A stretch of DNA of 64,000 nucleotides. It comes from Prevotella aff. ruminicola Tc2-24 (GTDB lineage Bacteria > Bacteroidota > Bacteroidia > Bacteroidales > Bacteroidaceae). The notes beneath the pieces were generated by a model. The model ran no database searches. It saw only the letters and a list, made by a program, of their open reading frames with translations, and was not told the DNA's origin. The translations under genes and the position numbers were made by a program. How positions within the stretch are numbered: the stretch's first letter is position 1; each line of letters starts with the position of its first letter. Of the stretch, positions 1-9,159 are shown one piece after another. The stretch spans positions 231,222 through 295,221 of the forward strand of contig NZ_FOIQ01000005.1 in the NCBI RefSeq assembly GCF_900110895.1. Direction: 5' to 3'.

Positions 1-735
1 ATCACAGAAATCTTTGCCATTGTCATCATCACGCCCACCGACTCTTTTTTCGATGCTTAAGAATTCTATATTTGATCCAGAGAGGGCATATTCCCCTCTT
101 AAATCATCGTAGCATGAATTACCTGATACGGTTCCGCTCTCCCATAACTTTATAACGCACTTCCAATCCTTCTTTAGATATTCCGATTTTTTAACTATTC
201 CTGTAGAAACATCGCCATAACCATATAGTTTCCACACGATGCCAGTAATATTTGTTATCTTCTTATCATGGTCGCGTCTTTTCAATAAAGATGACAACTT
301 CACCTGATCAGGAGCATTAAGCATTTTTCTTGCATACTTCGTCGATATCCGATGCCATTTGACATTCTCAGCCTCGCGGTCATTGGAAATGAATGTATTC
401 TTTGAATAAGATACAATAGAAAGAGTATCATACGTCTTCACATACCCCCTTCTGTTTACATAAGTAAATAACGTATCATTATTAATTCTAAATTTAAGCC
501 CCCATAATGCAGGGGGCCAATCTTCATATGCCCAATTATCATCAATGTATTTCATTGTTGAATCCTTCTTTGAGAACTCGATAATACTACCAAAAAGATT
601 TTTATGCGTCCAATTAAACGACCAATATCCGACATCATTATGAGTAAGAACGTCAAAACACGATTGCCTACAAGATACCAACAGCATAACCACTGCTGCA
701 AGCACGATTATTTTTTTTGATGGCTTTTTCCCCAT
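1..735 (-). CDS. Lipoprotein with a META-like C-terminal region (3' end cut by window)
   Basis: An open frame of 245 codons runs without a stop from an ATG at 735 to the window edge, so the C-terminus is missing. The N-terminus is a lipoprotein signal: KKPSKK, a hydrophobic run, then LLVSC with the lipid-carrying Cys at residue 22. The distal part (…TGIVWKLYGYG…, then SGNSCYDDLRGEYALSG) resembles the META/HslJ fold pattern of W-x-L, a buried Cys and a G-x-Y strand. That match is by eye and tentative. The gene is AT-rich like its neighbours up to 3500 and unlike the SusCD region. No function is proposed; it is probably a surface or periplasmic lipoprotein. Confidence 0.7.
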   Translation of the reverse strand, partial: MGKKPSKKIIVLAAVVMLLVSCRQSCFDVLTHNDVGYWSFNWTHKNLFGSIIEFSKKDSTMKYIDDNWAYEDWPPALWGLKFRINNDTLFTYVNRRGYVKTYDTLSIVSYSKNTFISNDREAENVKWHRISTKYARKMLNAPDQVKLSSLLKRRDHDKKITNITGIVWKLYGYGDVSTGIVKKSEYLKKDWKCVIKLWESGTVSGNSCYDDLRGEYALSGSNIEFLSIEKRVGGRDDDNGKDFCD

Positions 736-844
736 ACCTCAACTTCTATTACATTCGAATACGATACATCATTGTTTTGTAAACCCAAATAATTATCTAT
801 CTCGCTTTCAGGAGTATTAATCGTCTTCAGCATGCGCTCTACAC

Positions 845-1330
845 TCAGATATTTTTCCGGATAAAGTATTCATAGAATCCTCTGTCATCATACAAATGGA
901 ATGCTATGATTTCATCCCCTCCCGTGTCTATCACCACAAAGGGGACTATATCAATAGCATTATCCGCAGAAAAGTCATTTCCATAATGACGGGTAAGCAA
1001 CTCTTTCAAGAACTTCGCGTCCAAAGTATCACCGGAGATATTGATATTAAGATATCCAGGAGTCGCTCCCTGCTTATATGCCCGAACTATCTCATAGTCT
1101 TTGACGCCATGACGCTTCAACATCCGTGTCATTATCTTCTCGTCTTCCCAATATTGGATAATCATACGACCTTTGGAAAACGGGACGTCCATTAATCGCT
1201 TCATCGTAAAAGCGACTTTTTGTGGTCTTGACAGATAATCCATGATGCAGCCGTGATATGCTATACCCCGTCTCCATTTTCTTTTGAAGACCTTTTTCAA
1301 AAAGACATCATCTTGAATCGTTATTTCCAT
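845..1330 (-). CDS. Hypothetical cytoplasmic protein, DUF3885-like end
   Basis: A 161-aa protein with no signal peptide or membrane segment, rich in charged residues. The C-terminal stretch AFHLYDDRGFYEYF recalls the YDDRG signature I associate with the DUF3885 family, which has no known activity; this is a weak, remembered match. The gene lies behind a promoter cassette at 1391-1435 that recurs near RHS sequence at the right edge of the window. A role as an immunity or orphan cassette protein is therefore possible, but this is inference from context only. The start at 1330 gives a leader of roughly 80 bases from the predicted -7 element. Confidence 0.6.
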   Translation of the reverse strand: MEITIQDDVFLKKVFKRKWRRGIAYHGCIMDYLSRPQKVAFTMKRLMDVPFSKGRMIIQYWEDEKIMTRMLKRHGVKDYEIVRAYKQGATPGYLNINISGDTLDAKFLKELLTRHYGNDFSADNAIDIVPFVVIDTGGDEIIAFHLYDDRGFYEYFIRKNI

Positions 1331-1390
1331 ATCTCAGCATTTATTGACTAATATCATTGTTGATAGAACATGTATCGCTAATCATCTTTC

Positions 1391-1435
1391 AAACTATATG
1401 GTTGATTATCGAGGGCAAATATAGCACAAAAACAT
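1391..1435 (-). promoter_or_regulatory. Promoter/leader cassette copy 1
   Basis: Read on the minus strand it contains the Bacteroidetes -7 element TATATTTG (1416-1423) inside a longer sequence, GCCCTCGATAATCAACCATA. This is nearly identical to the leader at 62376-62403 and 63802-63829. The homology extends well beyond the promoter consensus. Confidence 0.6.
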
Positions 1436-1453
1436 GAGATTAAAGAATAAAAG

Positions 1454-2707
1454 TTATATCACAGTCGAGAAAATATACAAATTCCATTCTTGTTTGTTTT
1501 CTTTTCTTATCCACCGGCCCTCTGTCTGTTCTAAGTATTTTACATACTTATCGATGACTAAATCGTTAGCTTTGTAAGATGGACGTAATGGCTCGAAAAC
1601 TCTTATCTCTTGCACCTGCAACATGTTATTGAATAAAATAAAGAAAATAACTCTTCCACCATAATCTTCATTAGAAATATCCAAAGACGAAAAGAGTTCT
1701 TTTATGAGTCCTTCTCTTCCTTTATCAAAACATACCATATTCGGTACGATACGAATCTCTTCGCCTGCTTTATTAACATATACTACCAAGCTATCAGATA
1801 GATATTTGGCAATAATACCACCGTCCTCTATTATGGATCCTTCCCCTATGGAATTCATTTCCTCCTCATTGTAAAATATGGTTCGCCTTTCAGTCCTTTC
1901 TTTGTCTACAAGAATGGAATCATTGGCTTTAGCACCCGTCTTGTTCTTTGAGACATTCGATTTAATTGAAATCTTGATAGGCACCCAGTCTGCATAATGC
2001 TTGGGGGGGACGGCCCATCTTATTTCATGATAAAGAATCTCTTCTAATACCGATGTGATCTGAACAGGGATAACCTTATCCTTCCCATTTCTGTTTTTTG
2101 TAAATTGTACGTTTGTCGTTCTACCGTCTTCTCCTACATTGCAAAAAACAGTAAATTCCAAGTCTTCTTTGATCTCAATACCATCGTATAATCGACCAGA
2201 TTGACTCGTCAAATACTGGTAGACCTTATTAAGACTTGGAGTATAGTCCCACTTTTCTATTACTTCTTTTCTTAACTGCGTTTGATGACTATTAACTATA
2301 CTATCTATGACAGCAATTAATGAGGGCGAAGTATAATAATATTCGGATTCGATTTTTGTTGTTATCTTACCTATACAGCATGACCACAAGGCCTCACCCG
2401 AATGATAGAATATAATTTTGCATCTCATGTCCTCACCGCCTTTCAGGGATTTATCAAGACGGTTCAGTTCACTAACTATTTTTGATATTGCGCAAGAATT
2501 CTGTTCATCACATACCTGATAGTCTATACTTGTCTCAAAATTAGAGCATTCTATCCCGATATCCGTAACAGCATCCCATGGCGCAACCTTAATAACCATA
2601 CTATCTATTATCTGTTGAGGCTTCACGGAGAAAACAGATAAAGAAGATAATAACATTAGATAAATAATCAAGACTCTCATAGCTACATTTCTCTCAAGAA
2701 AAATCAT
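1454..2707 (-). CDS. Secreted protein with two TonB-C-like domains
   Basis: About 417 aa from the start at 2707. That start is favoured because its ATG overlaps the upstream gene's stop as ATGA; a later Met at 2680 is possible. It has an N-terminal signal (MRVLIIYLMLLSSLSVFS). The first ~250 residues are paralogous to the whole upstream protein: both have a conserved C-x-NFE segment, a middle K-I-x-F-x-H block, and a TonB-C-like module ending in RWAVPPKHYADWVPIKI. A second TonB-C-like module follows at the C-terminus. Such C-terminal domains in Bacteroidetes are often periplasmic, but no partner is visible. Function unknown. Confidence 0.65.
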   Translation of the reverse strand: MIFLERNVAMRVLIIYLMLLSSLSVFSVKPQQIIDSMVIKVAPWDAVTDIGIECSNFETSIDYQVCDEQNSCAISKIVSELNRLDKSLKGGEDMRCKIIFYHSGEALWSCCIGKITTKIESEYYYTSPSLIAVIDSIVNSHQTQLRKEVIEKWDYTPSLNKVYQYLTSQSGRLYDGIEIKEDLEFTVFCNVGEDGRTTNVQFTKNRNGKDKVIPVQITSVLEEILYHEIRWAVPPKHYADWVPIKISIKSNVSKNKTGAKANDSILVDKERTERRTIFYNEEEMNSIGEGSIIEDGGIIAKYLSDSLVVYVNKAGEEIRIVPNMVCFDKGREGLIKELFSSLDISNEDYGGRVIFFILFNNMLQVQEIRVFEPLRPSYKANDLVIDKYVKYLEQTEGRWIRKENKQEWNLYIFSTVI

Positions 2708-3465
2708 GGAATTATTCCCTGATCTCCTTCTATCTTGTAATATATTGTAATCCAATCAGACTCCATCCTTGTTTCGTCTGGTTTCCACCTTACCTTCTTC
2801 ATAAAGAATCTATAGATCAATTGCTCTATGTCTTTTGTTTGACTATCTGATAGATTCGTATTGTATATACGGACTCTTTCGATCTTTGTCGTCTTTCCTT
2901 TTTTGTTTGATTTACAATATACGACAATGCGAGTATCACCATTCTTTCTGATAGATTCCGGAACATGCTTCGCATAATATGCTTCAAGTTCTGAAAACAA
3001 AGCCTCTCTTCCATGAATGTATTCATCCCCATATTTGTTGGGCAGATATCTGTCTTGACGATTCACGATAACACCATTATGCATGATGTCATTAATCGTA
3101 TTCATGAATTCTTGCGTACATAGATAGGATTGTCCTCCGGTCATAACATATTCGGAATTCAGACAGGCTTTCTTCACAATCATCCCTTTATGAAGGAATA
3201 GCAATTTGCATCCAACACAAAAAACCGTATCAGAGGTCTTTGGCAATTCTCTCATGCTCCCTAATAATCTGTCAATCTCAGATCTGTCAGAAACACAGTA
3301 TTCTGTATAGGGCATTTCGTCTTCAAAGTTGTTGCAGGTTATGATATGTGGTTGCTTATAATCTTCCCATGAAAAGTAACGAATGTACAAAGAGTCTACT
3401 TCCTGTTTTGCTGGGCACTCAGTAAATAGCAAACAGAATAGCATTATTATTTTTAACTTCTTCAT
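2704..3465 (-). CDS. Secreted protein with TonB-C-like domain, paralogue of its downstream neighbour
   Basis: About 253 aa. The start at 3465 (MKKLKIIMLFCLLFTECPA) gives a clean signal peptide. A Met 11 codons upstream (3498) would leave only a few bases of leader after the predicted promoter at 3512-3519, so it is disfavoured. Residues after the signal match the neighbour (CNNFEDEMPYTEYCV against CSNFETSIDYQVCD). The C-terminal block VRWKPDETRMESDWITIYY follows the usual TonB-C pattern (WKPA…GKPV…). The two genes are translationally coupled by an ATGA overlap at 2704-2707. The pair probably arose by duplication; function unknown. Confidence 0.65.
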   Translation of the reverse strand: MKKLKIIMLFCLLFTECPAKQEVDSLYIRYFSWEDYKQPHIITCNNFEDEMPYTEYCVSDRSEIDRLLGSMRELPKTSDTVFCVGCKLLFLHKGMIVKKACLNSEYVMTGGQSYLCTQEFMNTINDIMHNGVIVNRQDRYLPNKYGDEYIHGREALFSELEAYYAKHVPESIRKNGDTRIVVYCKSNKKGKTTKIERVRIYNTNLSDSQTKDIEQLIYRFFMKKVRWKPDETRMESDWITIYYKIEGDQGIIP

Positions 3466-3504
3466 ATAATCTCGTACTTTTATCTTCCTGTTATTCAAAT
3501 ATTA

Positions 3505-3548
3505 CCAACGGCAAATATAGGCAATTTGTTTGAGACTGCCAAATGTAT
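3505..3548 (-). promoter_or_regulatory. Promoter/leader cassette copy 2
   Basis: On the minus strand this reads CATTTGGCAGTCTCAAAC, then AAATTGCCTATATTTGCC. It matches the upstream half of the cassettes at 62350-62385 and 63776-63811. The -7 element TATATTTG is at 3512-3519, just ahead of the signal-peptide gene at 3465. Confidence 0.6.
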
Positions 3549-3577
3549 GAGGTATTTTGTGGGATGTCCCTTCGATG

Positions 3578-3693
3578 CTTCGACAGGCTCAGCAATCGCA
3601 AGGGAGCGCGGTTCTTCCTTCTTGGACAAGCCAAGCGAGCGATTCTCCCTTCGACAGGCTCAGGGACCGCGTGGGAGGGGGCTCAGGGACCGC
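3578..3693. repeat. PEPVEG-type dispersed repeats, group 1
   Basis: Copies or part copies of CTTCGACAGGCTCAGGGACC at 3578-3598 and 3648-3671, with a shortened copy at 3680-3693. The same element occurs at 12651-12714 and 41281-41400. There is no credible gene here; short open frames across it are compositional. Confidence 0.75.
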
Positions 3694-3722
3694 GGAGGGG
3701 GCGGGATTTGTTAGATGGGCAT

Positions 3723-3760
3723 AAAAAAATGAGGCCCGGGGTGTTGAACCTCGGGTCTCT
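3723..3760 (-). terminator. Intrinsic terminator after susD
   Basis: A GC-rich stem (GAGGCCCGGGG … CCTCGGGTCTC) is followed on the minus strand by a T run (the A run at 3723-3729). It lies just beyond the susD stop codon. Confidence 0.75.
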
Positions 3761-3768
3761 GATGATTA

Positions 3769-5766
3769 TTACTGTTCTGCGGGTTTGTCTGTTTCCATCG
3801 GCCAGTAAGGATTCTGGTAGAGCGGACTCTCCGACATGGTCTTGTGGTCGGAGGCCGTCAACAGGAACTGTCGCAGGGGCAGTGGATCCAGATAGTAGGC
3901 CATACGCCAGGTGAGACCATCGGCATAACTGTTGTTCGTCATATTCACGATATGAGGACAGTGATACTCACTGATTGACTTCTGTGACACGTTAGAGCTG
4001 CTAGAGCCATCAGCCACGAGATCAGTGTACCACTGCTCCATCGGTGTTCCCCAGAGGTGGATACCCTCTGCATAGACAGGCTTCGTGATGAGCTGCTCAT
4101 AAGAACGCCAGCGCTTCAGGTCCATATCACGGAGGCCCTCAGCGAGGAACTCACAACTGCGCTCACGACGGATGTTATAGAGTGTGGCGTCTGTCAGCAC
4201 CTTTCCAGCAGTGAAGGCTGCCCAGTCGAGGGTCTCCTTCGACATGTCGGTAGCGGCAATGGTGACCTGCGGATCGACGGCAGCGCCAGTGAAGCCTGCT
4301 GTCTCGCGCACCTTCTTCCAGTACTCTAGGATCTTACCCGAGTTGATATTGCCCGTCAGCATATACTCTGCCTCGATATAGTTGAGCAGGGCCTCGGTGG
4401 CACGGAAGACGACACAAACGTTATAACTACCACCATTGGCTGTCAGCGAACGGTCGTGGGTCATACCCTTACGGATGGCATAGCCCGTGATATAGCCGTC
4501 TTCGGCATTGGCATTGGTGATGCGCGGTGTGGGCTCAGTCTCTGTCCAGTGGGTACCAGCGTCATCGCTCACGTTCTTGAAGCAGTTCACCTGTCCAGGC
4601 ACTTTCAACATGACAGCGAGACGAGGATCACGGTTCTCCACCACCTTGGCAATCTCTGAGTCGTCGTAGGTGAAGCTGGAGTTGTAGATGGGCTTACCAT
4701 CGGCCATCAGGTAGCGCTCCACGAGCGAACGGGTAACGCCTGTGCCGATATTTCCTTTCTCTACAGCTACCTCGATATCGTTGTTCAGACCAAGCGACTT
4801 ACTGTACTCACGCCACAACAGGATCTCGCTCTTGCCAGCGCAGCTTGTGGTACCCCAGAGCTCCAGATAAGGATTGCTCTGACCCTCAGCCTGTGGCACG
4901 ACACCATTGTTCTTCGTCAGCTTGTCCTTGTACTTGTCGGCCACCTGCTCGGCAGCGTCGGCAGCTGTCTTGAAGAAATACTGGGCCTCGCTCTCCAGTG
5001 AACCAGCAGGGAAGCTATAGCCAGGGTTCTTGGCTGCTCCCGGCCAACCTGTGCCATTGGGCACGAACGGTGTACCAGCGAAGTTGGTGAGCCATGAGCC
5101 CATATAGAGCGCCACACGCGACTTGAACAGGCGGGCGGCATCGACAGAGATACGCGTATGGCGGCCCTCAAAGTCTTCCTTCATATAGGTGATAGCCGTG
5201 TCGAGGTTGTTGACGATGAAACGAGCCACCTCGTTACAGGGCTCACGATGACAGGCGGCCACGAGCACGGCCTCATCGTCGGGCAGAGCCTCTGTGAGGA
5301 TGGGCAGGTCGCCATATGTCTTCAGCAGGTCGAAATAAGCGTATGCACGGAAGAAATAGATCTCACCGATATACTGACGGATGTTGGTCTCGTTGCCGCT
5401 GATGGCACCTTCGGCCATCTTGGTCTTCAACTGACCCAACTGGAAGTTGATGTTGCGGATGTTATCCCAAGACCAGCCCCCAGACTGACTGGTACGCCAG
5501 AGGTCCTTGGAGAATTTGGCGCTCGGCGTACGTGCTGCCTGCACGTCAGTATTGTTGTCGGTGGTGTAGGTACCATAGTCCCATCCGCCATGACCAGGCA
5601 GGATGTCCTGATAGAAACGGTTGGCTACGGCCTGTACCTGATCCTCGCTGGTGTAGAAGTTCTCTGGTGTCAGCGATGAAGGCGGCTCCTGCTCCAGATA
5701 GTCGTTACATGAAGTTACGCCTGTGGTAAGAGCCAGCGCTATGAATGATATCTTATATAGTTTCAT
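3769..5766 (-). CDS. SusD/RagB-family outer-membrane nutrient-binding lipoprotein
   Basis: A 665-aa protein, within or slightly above the usual SusD range. It has a lipoprotein signal with Cys at residue 20 (TGVTSCNDYLEQEPP), the typical SusD start. The middle carries the helical motif IYFFRAYAYFDLLKTYGDLPI and the end carries RRERSCEFLAEGLRDMDLKRW, both hallmarks of the family. SusD proteins cap the extracellular face of a SusC channel and bind the glycan or peptide ligand. Here susD follows susC after a 13-base gap and is closed by a terminator. No glycoside hydrolase, sulfatase or peptidase is encoded next to it, so the substrate cannot be predicted. Confidence 0.97.
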   Translation of the reverse strand: MKLYKISFIALALTTGVTSCNDYLEQEPPSSLTPENFYTSEDQVQAVANRFYQDILPGHGGWDYGTYTTDNNTDVQAARTPSAKFSKDLWRTSQSGGWSWDNIRNINFQLGQLKTKMAEGAISGNETNIRQYIGEIYFFRAYAYFDLLKTYGDLPILTEALPDDEAVLVAACHREPCNEVARFIVNNLDTAITYMKEDFEGRHTRISVDAARLFKSRVALYMGSWLTNFAGTPFVPNGTGWPGAAKNPGYSFPAGSLESEAQYFFKTAADAAEQVADKYKDKLTKNNGVVPQAEGQSNPYLELWGTTSCAGKSEILLWREYSKSLGLNNDIEVAVEKGNIGTGVTRSLVERYLMADGKPIYNSSFTYDDSEIAKVVENRDPRLAVMLKVPGQVNCFKNVSDDAGTHWTETEPTPRITNANAEDGYITGYAIRKGMTHDRSLTANGGSYNVCVVFRATEALLNYIEAEYMLTGNINSGKILEYWKKVRETAGFTGAAVDPQVTIAATDMSKETLDWAAFTAGKVLTDATLYNIRRERSCEFLAEGLRDMDLKRWRSYEQLITKPVYAEGIHLWGTPMEQWYTDLVADGSSSSNVSQKSISEYHCPHIVNMTNNSYADGLTWRMAYYLDPLPLRQFLLTASDHKTMSESPLYQNPYWPMETDKPAEQ

Positions 5767-5779
5767 AATTGCGATTGAT

Positions 5780-8700
5780 TTAGAATGTAACGTTAAGACC
5801 GAATGCGAATGTTCTCTGGAGGGGATAGCCGTTGTTCTGAGTCACGTCGTTTGACATCAGCTCAGGATCGAACTGGTGAGGCATCTTGGTGCAGGTGAAG
5901 AGGTTCTCAGCCGATGCGTAGACACGCAGAATGCTGATACCCCACTGCTGGGTGAGGTGCGTAGGAATGGTATAACCAATCTGCAGGTTCTTCATACGGA
6001 TATACGAACCATCCATCAGGTAACGGGTCTGAGCCTGCTCGTTCTTGTCGCTGAACTGCACACGAGGCAGCCAGGCATCCTTGTTCTCCTTCTGATAACC
6101 GTTCTGTACAGACCAGGTGTTGGCATCGCGGTAGTAGTCGTGCACATCGGTGATACCAACGCTCCACCACTCCCAAGAGTTGGTGGTTCCGAAGAGATAC
6201 TCCAGACCGCCGCCCCATGAGCCGCCGATCCACCAGTCGCGCTTCAGTACGCCCTGGAAGAAGGCACTGATATCGAAGCCCTTCCAAGCCGCGTTGAGGT
6301 TCAGACCTACGAGATAGCGCGGGGTTGAGTTACCGATGACCTTTAGGTCGCCGTGATCGTCAAGCGTCTCTGCACCACGAGTGATCTCATGGTCATTGTT
6401 CAGGTCGCGGTACATGATATCACCAGCCGCCCAGTTGCTACCCAGAGAGTTCTGTTTCGTCGTGGCCAGATGGTTCTCCATCTCCTCATCGCTCTTGGCG
6501 ATGCCTATCGTCTCGAAGCCCCAGATCTCACCCATATAACGGCCCTCGATATAGCTGTTAAGAGCTTTCGTGGGGTTGTTGGGATAACGGGTGATCTTCG
6601 TACGGGCATCCGAGATGTTGAAGGTAGCACCATAGGAGAGACCGTTCTTCAGCACGTCGCGCCATGAGATCTGCAACTCCCAACCCGTTGTACGGAGGTC
6701 GGTATTGTTCGTCACAGGCACACCAGTACCGAGGATGGCTGGCAGCTCAGGAGCTTTTCCCACCATGTCGAGGGTGTTACGTACATAGACATCGAAGGTA
6801 CCTGTCAGACGGTTGTTGAAGGCACCGAAGTCGAGACCGAGGTTATAGCTCTCCACCTTCTCCCAGGTGAGCAGGGCCGACACGAGTCCAGGAGCACTGG
6901 TGATATTGGGCTTAGCACCGTTCTGCAGCCAAGAACCAGCCACAGAGTTATAGGCGATGGTCTGATAGGTCTGATACCAGTTGTTGATGTTCTGGTTACC
7001 AAGCGAACCATAAGAGGCACGAAGCTTCAAGGTGTTCACCGTGGGAGCGAGGCTCTCCCAGAACTTCTCGCGGGCAATGTTCCAGCCCAACGACACTGAC
7101 GGGAACAGTTTCCACATCTTATCCGTACGGAAACGTGAGGTTCCGTCGTAACGGAGGTTAGCCTCAAAGAGGTACTTCTCGTCGTAGTTGTAGTTCACAC
7201 GTCCGAAGAAGCCAGCAGTCTGCCACTGGTTACGACCACCGTTCACACTTGGAACAATATTCTCACCAGAGTAGCTCAGACCATTGGTCAGGTCAACCTC
7301 AGGCTTCGAGGGATCGAGGATACCATCGCGCTGCAGACCGAAGTCCAGACGCTTCAACTGCTCAGTCTGGAAACCACCCATCACATGGAAGTTGTGCTTC
7401 TCGGCCATGGTCCAGCTATAGTCGGTATAGGCCTGGAAGTTGAGGTAGTTATCCTTACGCAAATCCTCATGTACGTTCGACCCCTGGTTGTAGATGATGG
7501 CCTCACCTGCCACATTGTGGTTGTAGGTGCGCTGACTGTCCCAGTGGCGCACGGCACTATTGATCTTATAGTTGAAGTCGATATGCGTGATCCAGTTCTT
7601 GATAGGCTCGAGCACGAACCCGAGCTGATGGTTGATGATGTCGCGCTCGTTCGTATCAGTGCCGCCCGTGGCCAGTCCCAGTGCAGGAGAAGGCGACGAG
7701 TAGAGATAGCCGTTACGATCGTAGAGCGGCAGGATAGGCCATCCCTGACGAGCCATGTCGTTGTAGAGGTTACGCGTCAGAGCCGCAGGACGATGGTAGT
7801 TGGTGCGCGTGAAACGCATCGCGTAGTTCATACGGATCCACTTGGCCAGTTCGATATTCATCTTGGCCGTACCGTTGTAACGCTTGAGACCATCGCTGCC
7901 CATGTTCATGAAACCACCCTGGTCGAGATAGCCTACAGACGCATAGTAGGTAAGCTTCTCGCTACCGCCAGTCACACTGGCATTATGCTCCTGCGAGAAG
8001 GCTGTGCCCTTGTAGACCACATCGTACCAATCGACATCGTCGATACCATAGCCATAGCCGTCGTCCCATGTCACACCGTTCTGTGAGCCGATGGCATAGA
8101 GCAGCTGACCGTCGGCACCCCTGCGGACACCAGGACCGACAGGTGTGGCGTTGTGATAAGCCTGGATGGCCGCCATACGCTCAGCATCGAAGAACACCGA
8201 CTGACCTTGGTTGGTCTTGGCATCATTCAGCCAAGAGGCATAATCGACGGAGTTCATCATGTGCTTACCACGAATCAGATCGCTGAAACGGAAACTGTTG
8301 TTGTAGTTCACCTTGATCTTGCCTGCCTTGGCGCCGTTCTTGGTGGTGATGAGGATCACACCGAACGGGGCACGGCTACCATAGATGCTCGATGAGGCTG
8401 CATCCTTCAGCACGGAGATATTCTCGATGTCCTGAGGGTTGATAGTATTCAGGTCGCCCTCCATACCGTCGATCAGGATCAGCGGCGAACCACTGGAGCC
8501 CTCACCGATGGTGGCAGTACCACGCACATTGATGTCGGGATTGGCATCGAGGGTACCACTGGTTGCAGAGATCTGCAGACCAGGAACAAGACCCTGCAGA
8601 GCCTGGGCGGCAGTCGCCACTGGGCGCTGCGCCAGCTCATCACCGTCGATAACGGCAACAGCACCTGTCAGGTTCACCTTCTTCTGTGTTCCGAAGCCTA

Positions 8701-9079
8701 CAACCACGACTTCGTCCAGGGCCTTGGAATCTTCGAGCAGGACCACCTTCACGTTCGATCCTGACACCTTCACGGCCTGGGTCTTGTAGCCGATGTAGCT
8801 CACTTCGAGCTCATCGCCACGCTGGGCGTTGATGGTGAAGCCACCATCAATGTCGCTGATGGCACCTACCGACTGGCCCTTTACTTTAATCGTAGCACCA
8901 ATGATGGGCTCTCCAGAGGGATCCACCACGATACCGTTCACCTGCGCTGTCTGCTGAACGGCCTGAACGCCACCCCGTGCCAAGGCACTCTGGGTAGGCA
9001 TGCCGACGAGCAGCAACGTTGCCAAAGCGGATGTTAGGCACACACGCTTTGCCGACATTTCACAAACGTCTTTCATCAT
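5780..9079 (-). CDS. SusC/RagA-family TonB-dependent outer-membrane transporter
   Basis: A 1099-aa protein with a signal peptide (…LATLLLVGMPTQSALA). A carboxypeptidase-regulatory-like beta-sandwich follows at about residues 45-118 (VNGIVVDPSGEPIIGATI). Then come the TonB box and plug start DEVVVVGFGTQKKVNLTGAV at about 120-140, a plug with VLKDAASSSIYGSRAPFGVILI, and a long beta-barrel ending in FAFGLNVTF. Family members import oligosaccharides or peptides through the outer membrane using TonB energy. It is partnered with the susD directly downstream. A short palindrome (9111-9130) lies in the leader. No sigma/anti-sigma pair or hybrid two-component regulator adjoins the pair. Confidence 0.97.
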   Translation of the reverse strand: MMKDVCEMSAKRVCLTSALATLLLVGMPTQSALARGGVQAVQQTAQVNGIVVDPSGEPIIGATIKVKGQSVGAISDIDGGFTINAQRGDELEVSYIGYKTQAVKVSGSNVKVVLLEDSKALDEVVVVGFGTQKKVNLTGAVAVIDGDELAQRPVATAAQALQGLVPGLQISATSGTLDANPDINVRGTATIGEGSSGSPLILIDGMEGDLNTINPQDIENISVLKDAASSSIYGSRAPFGVILITTKNGAKAGKIKVNYNNSFRFSDLIRGKHMMNSVDYASWLNDAKTNQGQSVFFDAERMAAIQAYHNATPVGPGVRRGADGQLLYAIGSQNGVTWDDGYGYGIDDVDWYDVVYKGTAFSQEHNASVTGGSEKLTYYASVGYLDQGGFMNMGSDGLKRYNGTAKMNIELAKWIRMNYAMRFTRTNYHRPAALTRNLYNDMARQGWPILPLYDRNGYLYSSPSPALGLATGGTDTNERDIINHQLGFVLEPIKNWITHIDFNYKINSAVRHWDSQRTYNHNVAGEAIIYNQGSNVHEDLRKDNYLNFQAYTDYSWTMAEKHNFHVMGGFQTEQLKRLDFGLQRDGILDPSKPEVDLTNGLSYSGENIVPSVNGGRNQWQTAGFFGRVNYNYDEKYLFEANLRYDGTSRFRTDKMWKLFPSVSLGWNIAREKFWESLAPTVNTLKLRASYGSLGNQNINNWYQTYQTIAYNSVAGSWLQNGAKPNITSAPGLVSALLTWEKVESYNLGLDFGAFNNRLTGTFDVYVRNTLDMVGKAPELPAILGTGVPVTNNTDLRTTGWELQISWRDVLKNGLSYGATFNISDARTKITRYPNNPTKALNSYIEGRYMGEIWGFETIGIAKSDEEMENHLATTKQNSLGSNWAAGDIMYRDLNNDHEITRGAETLDDHGDLKVIGNSTPRYLVGLNLNAAWKGFDISAFFQGVLKRDWWIGGSWGGGLEYLFGTTNSWEWWSVGITDVHDYYRDANTWSVQNGYQKENKDAWLPRVQFSDKNEQAQTRYLMDGSYIRMKNLQIGYTIPTHLTQQWGISILRVYASAENLFTCTKMPHQFDPELMSNDVTQNNGYPLQRTFAFGLNVTF

Positions 9080-9110
9080 AAGTTTTGTTGTTTTTTGTTA
9101 ATTAATTAGT

Positions 9111-9130
9111 AAAGATAGTAATCTATCTTT
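9111..9130. promoter_or_regulatory. Perfect palindrome in the susC leader
   Basis: AAAGATAG-TAAT-CTATCTTT has two 8-base arms and lies about 30-50 bases upstream of the susC start. It could be an operator, an mRNA hairpin or a weak terminator for ispH. The minus-strand product lacks a clear U run, so termination is less likely. Confidence 0.4.
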
Positions 9131-9159
9131 TTTGATTTGTTTTATCTGCAAAGTAGTTA

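Noticed and set aside
3526..3914. Two overlapping short frames over the dispersed repeats and the susD terminator
   Set aside because: They translate repeat sequence and run into antisense susD; no start signal.
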